DNA of 64,000 nucleotides. Source: Psychrobacter sp. P11F6 (GTDB lineage: Bacteria > Pseudomonadota > Gammaproteobacteria > Pseudomonadales > Moraxellaceae). This document shows, piece after piece, positions 1 through 8,935 of the stretch (its first letter is position 1; every line of letters starts with the position of its first letter). The stretch covers positions 992,001-1,056,000 of the forward strand of contig NZ_CM003594.1 of assembly GCF_001435295.1 (NCBI RefSeq), in the 5' to 3' direction. The notes beneath the pieces were generated by a model. It worked only from the letters and a program-made list of their open reading frames with translations, did no database searches and had not been told where the DNA came from. A program made the translations under genes and the position numbers.

Positions 1-60
1 TCTATTACCGCTATAAATGACAAATCGCCTAGCAGTACCCATCAATCAGTATCCATTACT

Positions 61-1677
61 ATGGGCAAGCCTGTGATGCTGCGCTGCCTATTATCCGTCG
101 CTATTGCCAGTAGCCTGCTACTCGTCGGTTGTGGCGATGACAATGACTTTGATGCTGTCATAGGCTCTGACTCTGCGACGTCAGTTAAATCAATCAGCTC
201 ATTTAACACCGCGCAAATAAATACCCAGTTCGGTCTTGATGGTACGGCAACCCCTGATGCCAAATGCGATATCAAAATCGAAAAAGTTAGCTATCCGACA
301 GTAGGTGCAGCGGGTGAGCGTACCAACGCGACAGCAGCTTTGATGCTACCAAGTGGTGACAGTGCTGACTGTCAAGGCGATCGACCTATCTTGCTGTATG
401 CCCATGGCACAACTACGGACAAAGGCTACGATTTTAGTCAAGTCGCTAATCCTCAAAATCCAGCAGCTGGTGAGTCGACATTAATCGCTGCCAACTTTGC
501 GGCTCAAGGCTACATCGTCGTTGCACCAAACTATGCTGGTTATGATGAGTCTGATCTTGATTACCATCCATACCTTGTGGCTGAGCAACAAGCCACTGAC
601 ATGGCTGATGCGTTAGACAGTGCCCGTACCATCATTGCAAGACAACAGCGCGCTAATGATCCTGACTATACCAACCTTGATGACTCTGGTAAGTTATTTA
701 TCAGTGGTTACTCACAGGGCGGGCATGTGGCGATGGCAACTGCAAGAATGTTCGAGAAAAATGATGAGCCTGTCACTGCCATTGCACCTTTATCAGGGCC
801 TTATGCACTGGCAGCGTTTGGTGATGCAATATTTTCGGGTAACGTCAATATCGGCGCATCGCGTTTTGCACCGCTACTGGCATCTGGTCTCCAAAATGCG
901 TATGGCAATGTCTATAACAATACTGCTGATATATTCACTGCCAATTATGCAAACACACAATTACCAAGTTTATTGAGCTTTGGTGAGTTGGTCGCTGCTA
1001 ATAAACTGCCCGATAATGCGCTGTTTGAAAAAGATCCTGAAAACAATCCCACGCTTGATCTTCTACCAGCGCCTACCGTTCCCTTTGCTTCTATTGGCTT
1101 CGCGGATGATAATTATCTGATCAAAACAGACTTCCGTACCGCTTATGTCGCAGATGCATTACAGAACCCTGATAGCCTAATCGCGATGACAGGAGCATTA
1201 CCAGCAGCCAATCCACAAAACAACTTACGAAAAGCCTTAAAAGCCAATGATCTACGTGGGTATGTACCAAAAATGCCAACTCTGTTATGTGGTGGCAATC
1301 AAGATCCAACGGTTTTTTATGACCTAAATACCAGTTCAATGGCCGCTATTATTCAAGGGAGTGTCGCACAAAATCCAGCCCTTACCGTTAACGTGACAGT
1401 ATTGGATGTTGATGCGACGACAGCTAATGATCGTCCTAATACTCCTAATGTTCAACTTATTGGACAGGCGTCCATGAACCAATGGAATATTAATTCTGTG
1501 GTAACAAGTGTTCAAAGTAACTTTGTTCAAAATCTTCAACGCGTAATAGATGCAGGAGCACAGCAAGGCATACCTGCAAGCGTTGCTGTATTGGGCAACT
1601 ATCACGGCGGTCTGGTCAGTACGGCTTGTACGCAAGCCACACGTGAGTTCTTTAATCAGGAATTTAAACCTGCTTAA
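61..1677 (+). CDS. secreted alpha/beta-hydrolase (lipase-like) lipoprotein
   Basis: Predicted exported serine hydrolase, probably a lipase or esterase, anchored as a lipoprotein. Residues 1-24 form a lipoprotein signal (basic start, hydrophobic core, LLVGC lipobox with Cys24). The nucleophile elbow GYSQG puts the catalytic Ser near residue 218; HG at about 116-117 in YAHGTT fits the oxyanion-hole loop, and a late His (NYHGG, about 515) is a triad candidate. The substrate cannot be read from sequence. The frame stays open to the left edge of the window, but the signal peptide supports a start at 61 or at the in-frame ATG at 76. A strong terminator follows, so it looks monocistronic. Confidence 0.8.
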   Translation: MGKPVMLRCLLSVAIASSLLLVGCGDDNDFDAVIGSDSATSVKSISSFNTAQINTQFGLDGTATPDAKCDIKIEKVSYPTVGAAGERTNATAALMLPSGDSADCQGDRPILLYAHGTTTDKGYDFSQVANPQNPAAGESTLIAANFAAQGYIVVAPNYAGYDESDLDYHPYLVAEQQATDMADALDSARTIIARQQRANDPDYTNLDDSGKLFISGYSQGGHVAMATARMFEKNDEPVTAIAPLSGPYALAAFGDAIFSGNVNIGASRFAPLLASGLQNAYGNVYNNTADIFTANYANTQLPSLLSFGELVAANKLPDNALFEKDPENNPTLDLLPAPTVPFASIGFADDNYLIKTDFRTAYVADALQNPDSLIAMTGALPAANPQNNLRKALKANDLRGYVPKMPTLLCGGNQDPTVFYDLNTSSMAAIIQGSVAQNPALTVNVTVLDVDATTANDRPNTPNVQLIGQASMNQWNINSVVTSVQSNFVQNLQRVIDAGAQQGIPASVAVLGNYHGGLVSTACTQATREFFNQEFKPA

Positions 1678-1716
1678 TAGAGGTCATTTTAATCATAAAA
1701 AAATAGCCTGACTATC

Positions 1717-1752
1717 GAAAAAACTGTATCCACTGGATGCAGTTTTTTCATG
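1717..1752 (+). terminator. rho-independent terminator after the lipase gene
   Basis: A 15-bp stem (1717-1731 with 1735-1749, one T-G wobble) closes a 3-nt loop, and the 3' arm contains a run of six T. It lies 40 bp after the lipase stop codon and just before the next small gene. Confidence 0.85.
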
Positions 1753-1783
1753 AATATCATTTAATCCTCAATAAGAGAAAGAT

Positions 1784-1963
1784 ATGAAATCGATAATATT
1801 ATCACTAATTGCCTGTGTCTTTATCATAGCTCCGATCAGTCAAGCACAGGCTAAGAATACACCTTGTTCGGGCAAAATGGGCGGCGTATCTCACTGCTCA
1901 AAAGATGGTAAATTTGTTTGCAAAAACGGCAAAATCAGTCAATCAAAACAAGTATGTCGTTAA
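1784..1963 (+). CDS. small secreted cysteine-rich protein, 59 aa
   Basis: A short reading frame of 59 residues, preceded by an AGAGAAAG ribosome-binding stretch. Residues 1-23 look like a Sec signal peptide (MKS, hydrophobic core, A-x-A before the mature part). The mature peptide of about 36 residues is basic and has four cysteines (CSGKMGG, HCS, FVCK, VCR), enough for two disulfides in the periplasm. I recall similar short proteins in Moraxellaceae, but none with a function I know. It sits between a terminator and the gyrA promoter, so it is probably transcribed alone. Confidence 0.65.
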   Translation: MKSIILSLIACVFIIAPISQAQAKNTPCSGKMGGVSHCSKDGKFVCKNGKISQSKQVCR

Positions 1964-2061
1964 AGTTGTTTTTACCCTTGTTATTAGAGTGAAAAAAACC
2001 GCTAATCAGCTGTTTTGCTTAATTTTAATAACAGCCAGACGCCCCTAAATCAGCAAATTTG

Positions 2062-2070
2062 TGCTAAAAT
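2062..2070 (+). promoter_or_regulatory. candidate extended -10 promoter for gyrA
   Basis: TGCTAAAAT matches an extended -10 (TGn plus TAAAAT) about 200 bp before the gyrA start. No convincing -35 is seen. The 305-bp gap between the 59-residue gene and gyrA otherwise shows no gene, only AT-rich spacer. Confidence 0.4.
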
Positions 2071-2268
2071 AGCTTCTTTAATTGAACATTATTTTTAACA
2101 AAAACCGTATCACTATTTTCCTATTGTTTTGCACCTTTGACAGTGCTTTTTTAGGGTCACTATTCTGATAGTAGCTGCGCATTGATGCAGCTATATTTTT
2201 GTATAACCCATGAGTATCTTGAACAAACGTGTCAACATTAGAAAAACAATGTGAGTGAAGGAGTGTAT

Positions 2269-5088
2269 ATGAGCGAATCGGTCAGTCCTATTGGCATCGT
2301 AGAGGAACTAAAGCAATCCTATCTGGATTATGCGATGAGCGTGATTGTCTCGCGTGCGCTGCCTGATGTGCGTGATGGGTTCAAACCTGTACACCGCCGT
2401 GTGATGTACGCCATGCACGTGCTATCTAACGACTATAATAAGCCATATAAGAAGTCTGCACGTGTCGTCGGCGATGTCATTGGTAAATATCACCCACATG
2501 GTGATAGTGCGGTCTATGATGCCATTGTGCGGATGGCGCAGGATTTTAGTTTGCGTTATCCGATGGTTGACGGTCAAGGTAACTTTGGTTCGATCGATGA
2601 TGATCCTCCGGCAGCGATGCGTTATACCGAAGTACGTATGACCAAGCTGACGCATCAGATGCTTGCTGATTTAGACAAAGACACGGTTGATTGGGAAGAC
2701 AACTACGACGGTTCTGAGCGTATGCCTAGCGTCATGCCCGCGCGTGTTCCAAACTTACTAATTAATGGTGCGACTGGTATTGCTGTTGGTATGGCGACTA
2801 ATATGGCGCCGCACAACCTGACAGAAGTGATTAATGCTTGTTTGGCTTATGCCGAAAACCCACAAGTATCAGCTGAAGAGTTGATGTCACACATCTCAGG
2901 TCCTGACTTTCCTACAGGCGGTATCATTTATGGTCGCGCTGGTATTTTAGATGCTTATCGCACGGGTAAAGGTCGTTTGCACATACGTGGTCGCTATCAT
3001 ATTGAAGCCATGAGTGATACGGGTGTCAACCGCGATCGTGAGCGTATTGTCTTTACCGAAGTACCTTATCAATCTAATAAAGCCAAAATGATTGAGCGTA
3101 TCGCAGAACTCGTACGTGATAAAAAGATTGAAGGTATTAGCGAGATTCGTGACGAGTCTGACAAAGATGGTATGCGTATCGCCATTGATTTGCGTCGTGG
3201 TGAGACAGCTGAAGTTATCGTTAATAACTTGTTCTTGCAAACGCCGCTCGAATCAAGTTTTAGTATCAATATGGTGGCGCTCGATAATGGTCAGCCTAAG
3301 CTACTAACTTTGCGTCAGCTGATTGCCGCCTTTGTACGTCATCGCCAAGAAGTGGTGACACGCCGTACGATTTATGAGTTAAACAAAGCGCGCGTACGTG
3401 GTCATTTACTCGAAGGTTTGACCGTTGCGTTAGCCAATATCGACGAGATTATTGCAACGATCAAAGCCTCTGCTAACCGCGGTTTGGCACGTGAAAGCCT
3501 ATTAAATAATACGTGGGGTTCAGGTAGCGTGGTGGCGATGCTTACCGCTGCTGGTAGCCAATCTGTGCGTCCTGACTATATCGAAGGCGAAGATCCTAAA
3601 GCACCATTTGGCTTGATTGAGGGCGAAGAACGTTATCGCTTATCACTGGAGCAGGTCAACGCGATTTTAGATATGCAGTTGCATCGTCTAACGGGTCTTG
3701 AGCAAGACAAATTGACCGAAGAATATCAGGATTTGCTACGTGAAATCGCTCATTTAGAGTCTATTCTTGGTGATTTTGATAAGCTAATGACCATTATCTC
3801 CAATGAGATGATTGAGATTCGTGATAACTTTGGTGATGAGCGCCGTACCGATATTATTGACTCACGTACTGACTTTAACCGTGAAGATTTGATTCCTGAA
3901 CAGACGGTTGTCATGACGGTCTCACGTACTGGTTATGCAAAAACTCAGCCGATTGACGATTATGTGGCGCAAAAACGTGGCGGTAAAGGCAAGTCTGCAA
4001 CCGCAATGAAAGAAGATGATGTGATTGATCATTTGGTTGTGACCTCAACGCATGCTACCGTATTGTGCTTCACGGATAGCGGTCGTGTCTTTAGCTTACG
4101 TGGTTTTGAAGTGCCGATTGCCAGTCGCGGTGCTCGCGGTCGTCCATTAGTGAATTTAATTGGCTTAAATCCTGATGAAACTGTTACTACTATACTACCG
4201 ATTCCAAAAATAGTGGAAGAGCTATCGGTAAAAGGTGAAGCGTCAACAGATGCTCTAATAGATGGGGATGATGATGCATTAGACGACAGCACGCAAGCAG
4301 AGCCACCTTTTGTATTCTTCGCAACTGCCAATGGTACGGTGAAGCGGGTAGAGCTTAAGCAGTTTGCCAATATTCGCTCGAACGGCTTGATTGCGGTTGG
4401 ACTAGAAGAGGGCGATAAGCTGGTCAGTGCTCGTATCACTAATGGTAGCCAAGAAGTGATGTTGTTTGCATCCAGTGGTAAAGCCATTCGTTTTGATGAA
4501 AATGATGCTCGCGTGATGGGTCGTACGGCTAAAGGTGTCCGTGGTATGCGTTTGGCGGCTAATGAGTCTATAAAATCATTGGTTGTGATCGAAGATGATG
4601 TCCGCGAAATCCTTATTGCTTGTGAAAACGGCTTTGGTAAACGTACCTTTATCGATGAGTTCAATACCCAAAATCGTGGCGGCGGCGGTGTAATTGCTAT
4701 CAAAACCAGTGAGCGTAATGGTGCGCTAGTAAGAGCCACTAAGGTTGACTCTACAGACGATATTATTTTAATCTCTGACAGAGGTACGTTGGTTCGTACG
4801 CCCGTTGAGCATGTCGCTAGCTCTGGTCGTAATACGCAAGGTGTGACGCTGATTCGTTTATCAAAAGACGAGAAGCTGGTCGCTATGGCGCGTGTTGAGC
4901 ATGAAGAAGGTGACGATGAGCTGGTTGATGCCATGAGAGAAGACGGTACATTTGATGTGGCAGGTCAAGAGCAGATAGATATCGATGCAGCGACTGGCAA
5001 CACAGCAACGAATGACATTATGGATATTGCTACTGACAATGAATTAGATGTTGATAGTACAGACGGTGAAAACGCAGACGACGAATAA
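2269..5088 (+). CDS. gyrA: DNA gyrase subunit A
   Basis: Breakage-reunion subunit of gyrase, which introduces negative supercoils into DNA with GyrB. The active-site Tyr is at 119 (AAMRYTE). The quinolone-determining positions are Ser80 and Asp84 ([11 protein letters not shown]), the susceptible type. The GyrA box QKRGGKG is present, separating it from ParC. The ATG at 2269 is preferred over an in-frame GTG at 2251 because GAAGGAG lies 6 bp upstream; the product is 939 aa. That is longer than E. coli GyrA: an acidic insert (about residues 652-678) interrupts the C-terminal beta-pinwheel, and a 60-residue Asp/Glu-rich tail ends the protein. It has its own terminator. Confidence 0.97.
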   Translation: MSESVSPIGIVEELKQSYLDYAMSVIVSRALPDVRDGFKPVHRRVMYAMHVLSNDYNKPYKKSARVVGDVIGKYHPHGDSAVYDAIVRMAQDFSLRYPMVDGQGNFGSIDDDPPAAMRYTEVRMTKLTHQMLADLDKDTVDWEDNYDGSERMPSVMPARVPNLLINGATGIAVGMATNMAPHNLTEVINACLAYAENPQVSAEELMSHISGPDFPTGGIIYGRAGILDAYRTGKGRLHIRGRYHIEAMSDTGVNRDRERIVFTEVPYQSNKAKMIERIAELVRDKKIEGISEIRDESDKDGMRIAIDLRRGETAEVIVNNLFLQTPLESSFSINMVALDNGQPKLLTLRQLIAAFVRHRQEVVTRRTIYELNKARVRGHLLEGLTVALANIDEIIATIKASANRGLARESLLNNTWGSGSVVAMLTAAGSQSVRPDYIEGEDPKAPFGLIEGEERYRLSLEQVNAILDMQLHRLTGLEQDKLTEEYQDLLREIAHLESILGDFDKLMTIISNEMIEIRDNFGDERRTDIIDSRTDFNREDLIPEQTVVMTVSRTGYAKTQPIDDYVAQKRGGKGKSATAMKEDDVIDHLVVTSTHATVLCFTDSGRVFSLRGFEVPIASRGARGRPLVNLIGLNPDETVTTILPIPKIVEELSVKGEASTDALIDGDDDALDDSTQAEPPFVFFATANGTVKRVELKQFANIRSNGLIAVGLEEGDKLVSARITNGSQEVMLFASSGKAIRFDENDARVMGRTAKGVRGMRLAANESIKSLVVIEDDVREILIACENGFGKRTFIDEFNTQNRGGGGVIAIKTSERNGALVRATKVDSTDDIILISDRGTLVRTPVEHVASSGRNTQGVTLIRLSKDEKLVAMARVEHEEGDDELVDAMREDGTFDVAGQEQIDIDAATGNTATNDIMDIATDNELDVDSTDGENADDE

Positions 5089-5136
5089 ATGTCTCAGTAG
5101 TTAGCTTTTTGATCTAGTCTTATATGATTGTTCTAT

Positions 5137-5177
5137 AAAAAGCCTCTGACGTTATCGTCGGAGGCTTTTATTTTTTC
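5137..5177 (+). terminator. gyrA terminator, also a repeat unit
   Basis: An 11-bp stem (5141-5151 with 5156-5166, one wobble) with loop TTAT and a T-rich tail. Nearly the same hairpin recurs at 6501-6541 before the second transporter gene. Confidence 0.85.
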
Positions 5178-5273
5178 TGTATGTTATCTATTGTTAGAGT
5201 CTGCCTTTAAGTTTCTGCTGCTCTGATTTTTTATAAATGATGCCCATAAAGTTCTATTTTTAAGGCTGTTGTT

Positions 5274-6344
5274 ATGCTTTCGACCAATCAAACTTTTCAA
5301 GGAACCCTTGCTTCGATATCATCGAGCTTTTTATTTTCGATGATGTTTGTGTTTGGGCTATTTATGCTGCCTTTGACAGGTACGCAGGTAGCCTCATGGC
5401 GCGTGCTCATGATGCTGCTAAGTTTGCTATTGTTGGTCAGTTTTACCAAGCAATGGCAACACGTTTTTGATTATTTGAAAACCTTAAAAACTCCGAAAGA
5501 GTGGCTGATATTTATTTTGCCCACACCGATTTTGGGTGGTCAAATTTGGCTATTTATGTGGGCACCAGTCAATGGCTTTGGTCTGGATGTCACCTTGGGC
5601 TATTTTTTATTACCGCTGGTGATGATAGTGCTTGGTCGTTTCTTTTATCACGAGCATATGAGTGCGTTACAGTGGGTGGCCGCGCTATGTGCAGCCTTAG
5701 GTATTGGCTATGATATCTTTCAATATGGCTCAGTATCTTGGGTAACGTTGTTTGTGTGCTTGGGCTATCCACCTTATTATCTGCTGCGGCGTAAACTGGC
5801 TGTGCCGCCTATCACAGGACTGTTGTCTGACTTGGCTTTGTTAACGCCAGTGGTGCTCATTATGTTGTATTTTAGCGGTGGCTTTAGTACGGCAGCCCAG
5901 GACATCAAGTTCTGGTATTTATTACCACTGCTAGGAGCCTTTAGTGCGCTGGCGATGTCCTTAACCATGATTGCCAGTAGCAAATTACCCGTGTCATTAT
6001 TTGGGGCGCTAAGCTATGTCGAGCCTATGCTGCTGTTTGTTTTATCCATCACTGTTCTAAGTCAAAGTCTCGATGAGGGCGGCTCGCTATTTATGTATGG
6101 TATGGTAAGTTTGGCGTTACTGGTGATGATTGCTGATAGTATAAAAGGTTATCTTAAGCGCCGCCGTGACAATCATTTGCATGGCTATCGAGAGCCACAA
6201 GTGGGCGGGTTTCCGCCGCGTCGTCGTTTCATAGATCAGCGTATTGATGGGGTTTTAACCGCGCATCGTTTTCGCAAGATTCGGCGCTATCAAAAAAAGA
6301 TGGATAGAATACAGCAAAAAATCGAGCAGTTGAGTGCAAAGTAA
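5274..6344 (+). CDS. RarD/EamA-type drug-metabolite transporter, copy 1
   Basis: An inner-membrane protein of 356 aa with about ten hydrophobic segments in the EamA fold. Landmarks recall E. coli RarD: SWRVLMMLLSL, WAPVN, LGYFLLPLVMIVLGRFF, and the LLRRKLAVPP loop between the two EamA halves. Substrate is unknown; RarD itself is poorly characterised. The C-terminal 60 residues are cytoplasmic and strongly basic (RRR, PPRRR, KKMDRIQQKI), longer than in typical RarD. A close paralogue of identical length follows directly, so this is a recent tandem duplication. The start at 5274 matches the paralogue's start. Confidence 0.8.
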   Translation: MLSTNQTFQGTLASISSSFLFSMMFVFGLFMLPLTGTQVASWRVLMMLLSLLLLVSFTKQWQHVFDYLKTLKTPKEWLIFILPTPILGGQIWLFMWAPVNGFGLDVTLGYFLLPLVMIVLGRFFYHEHMSALQWVAALCAALGIGYDIFQYGSVSWVTLFVCLGYPPYYLLRRKLAVPPITGLLSDLALLTPVVLIMLYFSGGFSTAAQDIKFWYLLPLLGAFSALAMSLTMIASSKLPVSLFGALSYVEPMLLFVLSITVLSQSLDEGGSLFMYGMVSLALLVMIADSIKGYLKRRRDNHLHGYREPQVGGFPPRRRFIDQRIDGVLTAHRFRKIRRYQKKMDRIQQKIEQLSAK

Positions 6345-6500
6345 GATGCTGAATGGGTAGGTGGGCGCTTTAGTAAAGCAGGTGTATTGCTTATCTATTC
6401 TGACTTTGACATAATACCGACCACAAGATAAACACGATATATTCCAAGTATTTATCTCAATATTATATGATTGTGTTGTAGATAACAGAGTTTATAGATC

Positions 6501-6541
6501 AAAAAGCCTTCGACGTCCGCGTCGGAGGCTTTTGTTTTTTT
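6501..6541 (+). terminator. terminator hairpin, second copy
   Basis: An 11-bp stem (6505-6515 with 6520-6530) with loop TCCG and a following T run. The 3' arm is identical to that of the hairpin at 5137-5177. It lies 157 bp after copy 1 of the transporter and 45 bp before copy 2. Confidence 0.8.
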
Positions 6542-6585
6542 CTAAAATTGCCAAGGACGTGCGCTCATTTTTCAAGGTTGTCGTT

Positions 6586-7656
6586 ATGCTCACCACGAAT
6601 CAAACGTCGCAGGGTACCATCGCTGCAGTGGCAGCAAATTTTTTATATTCATTGCTATTCTTATTTGGTCTATTGATGCAGCCGTTGTCAGGGACGCAAG
6701 TCGCTTCTTGGCGCGTACTGATGATGCTATTGAGTCTGGTGCTGCTGATTAGTGTGCTTAAGCAGTGGCAGCATATCTTTGATTATCTAAAAACTCTGAA
6801 GACGCCCAAAGAATGGTTTTTATTTATCATACCCACACCAATATTGGGCGCGCAAATCTGGATATTTATGTGGGCACCTGTCAATGAGTTGGGACTTGAG
6901 GTGACATTGGGTTACTTTTTATATCCAATGATTATGATTATGGTTGGTCGGTTTTTTTATAACGAAGATATGAGCTTGTTACAATGGATTGCCACCATTT
7001 GTGCAGGCGCAGGTATTGCTTATGACGTCTTTCAGTACGGCAGTATTTCTTGGGCGACTTTATTTGTTTGCTTGGGTTATCCGCCTTATTATCTACTGCG
7101 TCGTAAATTGGCAGTGCCGCCGATTACAGGGCTTATCTCTGACCTTGTTTTATTGACGCCGGTGGTGTTGATTGCTTTATATCTCAATGGCGGATTTGCG
7201 CTGGCGATATCTACCGATAAGTTTTGGTATCTGTTGCCACTATTAGGCATTATCAGTACGGCTGCGATGTCATTGACCATGGTTGCCAGTCAAAAGCTGC
7301 CCGTCTCATTATTTGGCACCTTATGCTACCTTGAGCCGATATTTTTATTTATATTTTCCATCACGATTTTGCATCAAAGTATCGATGAGGGCGGCTCTTT
7401 ATTTATGTACGGCATGATTTTTGTCGCGTTGTTGATGATGATTGTGGATAGTGCGCTTGGTTACTTGGCACGTAAGCGTGATGACCGTTTGCATGGTTAT
7501 AATGAGCCACAAGTGGGTAGCTTCCCGCCACGTCGCCGTCTGAAAAACCGCCGTATTAAAGGTGTATTAACCGCGCATCGTTTCCGCAAAATTAGAAAGT
7601 ATCAGCAAAAAATACATAAGATGACACGCAAAATTGAAGAGCTGCATTCAAAGTAG
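6586..7656 (+). CDS. RarD/EamA-type drug-metabolite transporter, copy 2
   Basis: Paralogue of the preceding gene, again 356 aa, with the same landmarks (TGTQ-type SGTQVASWRVLMMLLSL, FMWAPVN, YPPYYLLRRKLAVPP) and the same basic tail. Most differences are conservative changes in membrane segments. The reading frame extends upstream to 6532, but that would start inside the terminator stem; the ATG at 6586 gives MLTTNQTSQGT, matching MLSTNQTFQGT of copy 1. Retention of both copies suggests either dosage or diverged substrates; the sequence does not say which. Confidence 0.8.
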   Translation: MLTTNQTSQGTIAAVAANFLYSLLFLFGLLMQPLSGTQVASWRVLMMLLSLVLLISVLKQWQHIFDYLKTLKTPKEWFLFIIPTPILGAQIWIFMWAPVNELGLEVTLGYFLYPMIMIMVGRFFYNEDMSLLQWIATICAGAGIAYDVFQYGSISWATLFVCLGYPPYYLLRRKLAVPPITGLISDLVLLTPVVLIALYLNGGFALAISTDKFWYLLPLLGIISTAAMSLTMVASQKLPVSLFGTLCYLEPIFLFIFSITILHQSIDEGGSLFMYGMIFVALLMMIVDSALGYLARKRDDRLHGYNEPQVGSFPPRRRLKNRRIKGVLTAHRFRKIRKYQQKIHKMTRKIEELHSK

Positions 7657-7659
7657 CAC

Positions 7660-7705
7660 CTGCCAGCAAGTCGATATAGACTTGACTTAGCGGGCAGTAT
7701 TTTTC
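7660..7705 (+). terminator. candidate terminator after transporter copy 2
   Basis: An imperfect hairpin: CTGCC...GGGCAG outer pairing with an inner CAAGTC/GACTTG stem, then TATTTTT. Bulged, so less certain than the others here. Confidence 0.5.
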
Positions 7706-7871
7706 GTCATTACTCTACACAGTTTCTGTGTCAAAGAGGCATTAATTACGCTATTATCGATAGCATTGCTGCCACGTTTAACAACGTTTATTAATGGAAT
7801 GCGTGGCACCAACTATACATATTATGACTTATTCATACGATAACTTATTCACATTATAACTAGGATGGTTT

Positions 7872-8540
7872 ATGTTACACCTTCATCATTTAGCAAATTC
7901 GCGCTCATTTCGTATTATTTGGCTGTTAGAAGAGCTTGGCGTCGATTATCAATTGACTTGCTATGAGCGTAATAAAGCATACCGTGCGCCTGACAGTTTA
8001 AAAAAAATACATCCGCTCGGTCACGCACCCATGTTAGAAGTAAATGACCGTGTGCTCATCGAATCAGGTTTTATTATCGAATACTTGTTGAAGCATTATG
8101 ATAGCGAGAAACAGTTCAAGCCTGCGGATGATAATGAAGCGGCGTGGGAGGCTTACACGTTTTGGTTACATTTCGCTGAAGCATCAGTGATGCCGCCATT
8201 GGTCATGCGTTTGGTATTTACCAAAGTAGTTGAGCAGTCGCCCATGCTCATCAAGCCTGTGAGCAAAAGCATTCGCAATCAAGTCGAAAAAAATATGATA
8301 AGCAAAAGTCTAGATGCTATATTGGCGATGATGGAGCAGCATTTGCAAGACAATCATTGGTTTGCAGGGGCTGAATTTAGTGCCGCTGATATCCAAATGC
8401 ATCTTGCGGTTGTGGGTGCTAATGCTGGTACAGGATTAGATAGCAGTAAATACGCCAATATCTTAATTTGGCTAAAACGTTGTGAAGAGCGCGATGCCTT
8501 TAAGCGTGCAGAAGAAAAGGGTGGTCGTTTGCAGTTCTAA
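7872..8540 (+). CDS. glutathione S-transferase family protein
   Basis: A 222-residue cytosolic protein with an N-terminal thioredoxin-like domain (MLHLHHLANSRSFRIIWLLEELG, which I split here as LANSRS then RIIWLLEELG) and an alpha-helical C-terminal domain. The Ser of NSRS near the N-terminus is where GSTs activate the glutathione thiol, and the IESGFIIEYL stretch corresponds to the usual ESxAI glutathione-gamma-Glu site. ADIQMHLAV fits the N-capping box of the C-terminal domain. Its substrate is unknown. It is flanked by terminators and looks monocistronic. Confidence 0.85.
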   Translation: MLHLHHLANSRSFRIIWLLEELGVDYQLTCYERNKAYRAPDSLKKIHPLGHAPMLEVNDRVLIESGFIIEYLLKHYDSEKQFKPADDNEAAWEAYTFWLHFAEASVMPPLVMRLVFTKVVEQSPMLIKPVSKSIRNQVEKNMISKSLDAILAMMEQHLQDNHWFAGAEFSAADIQMHLAVVGANAGTGLDSSKYANILIWLKRCEERDAFKRAEEKGGRLQF

Positions 8541-8588
8541 AAGCGGCGGATTTAATCGTTCATAAATGACTGATTTGATATTAAAATG

Positions 8589-8623
8589 AAGGGTTTTGTT
8601 TATTCATAGACAAAACCTTTTTT
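8589..8623 (+). terminator. terminator after the GST gene
   Basis: An 11-bp stem (8589-8599 with 8610-8620, one G-T wobble) followed by T residues, only 10 bp before the next ATG. Confidence 0.75.
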
Positions 8624-8633
8624 AGGATAAGAA

Positions 8634-8903
8634 ATGACAGACTTAAATAAATCGCATAACAAGCATACTGATGTCGATACTGGTATTGCTGCTAAGCCCG
8701 CGCTTGATACTACTGCTGACAATGTGAACCATCAGCAGGTATCCATTAAAGCATGGTCACAAAAATTGCTCGTAGTGATTCTATGTGTTGCCAGCTTTTA
8801 TGGCGGCTGGAAATCTTATGAGTCCAATATGGTCAGTGAATGTACGGCCAATGGTGGGCAGATGGTTGCAGCGCAAAAAACCATGATGTGCCAATTGTCA
8901 TAG
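8634..8903 (+). CDS. small single-pass membrane protein, function unknown
   Basis: An 89-residue protein with a polar N-terminal half, one membrane span at about residues 44-58 (LLVVILCVASFYGGW) and a short C-terminal domain holding two cysteines (ECTANGG and MMCQL), which could form a disulfide if periplasmic. AGGATAAG precedes the start. It ends 32 bp before the RNase Z gene, and no terminator separates them, so they are likely co-transcribed. I do not recognise the family. Confidence 0.65.
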   Translation: MTDLNKSHNKHTDVDTGIAAKPALDTTADNVNHQQVSIKAWSQKLLVVILCVASFYGGWKSYESNMVSECTANGGQMVAAQKTMMCQLS

Positions 8904-8935
8904 CAGATAAGTATCATGTGTAAGAGAGGTAATCT

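Noticed and set aside
4029..4934. A 301-codon open frame antisense to gyrA
   Set aside because: It is Ser/Thr-rich and mirrors the codon bias of gyrA; gyrA on the plus strand is certain and no protein family matches.
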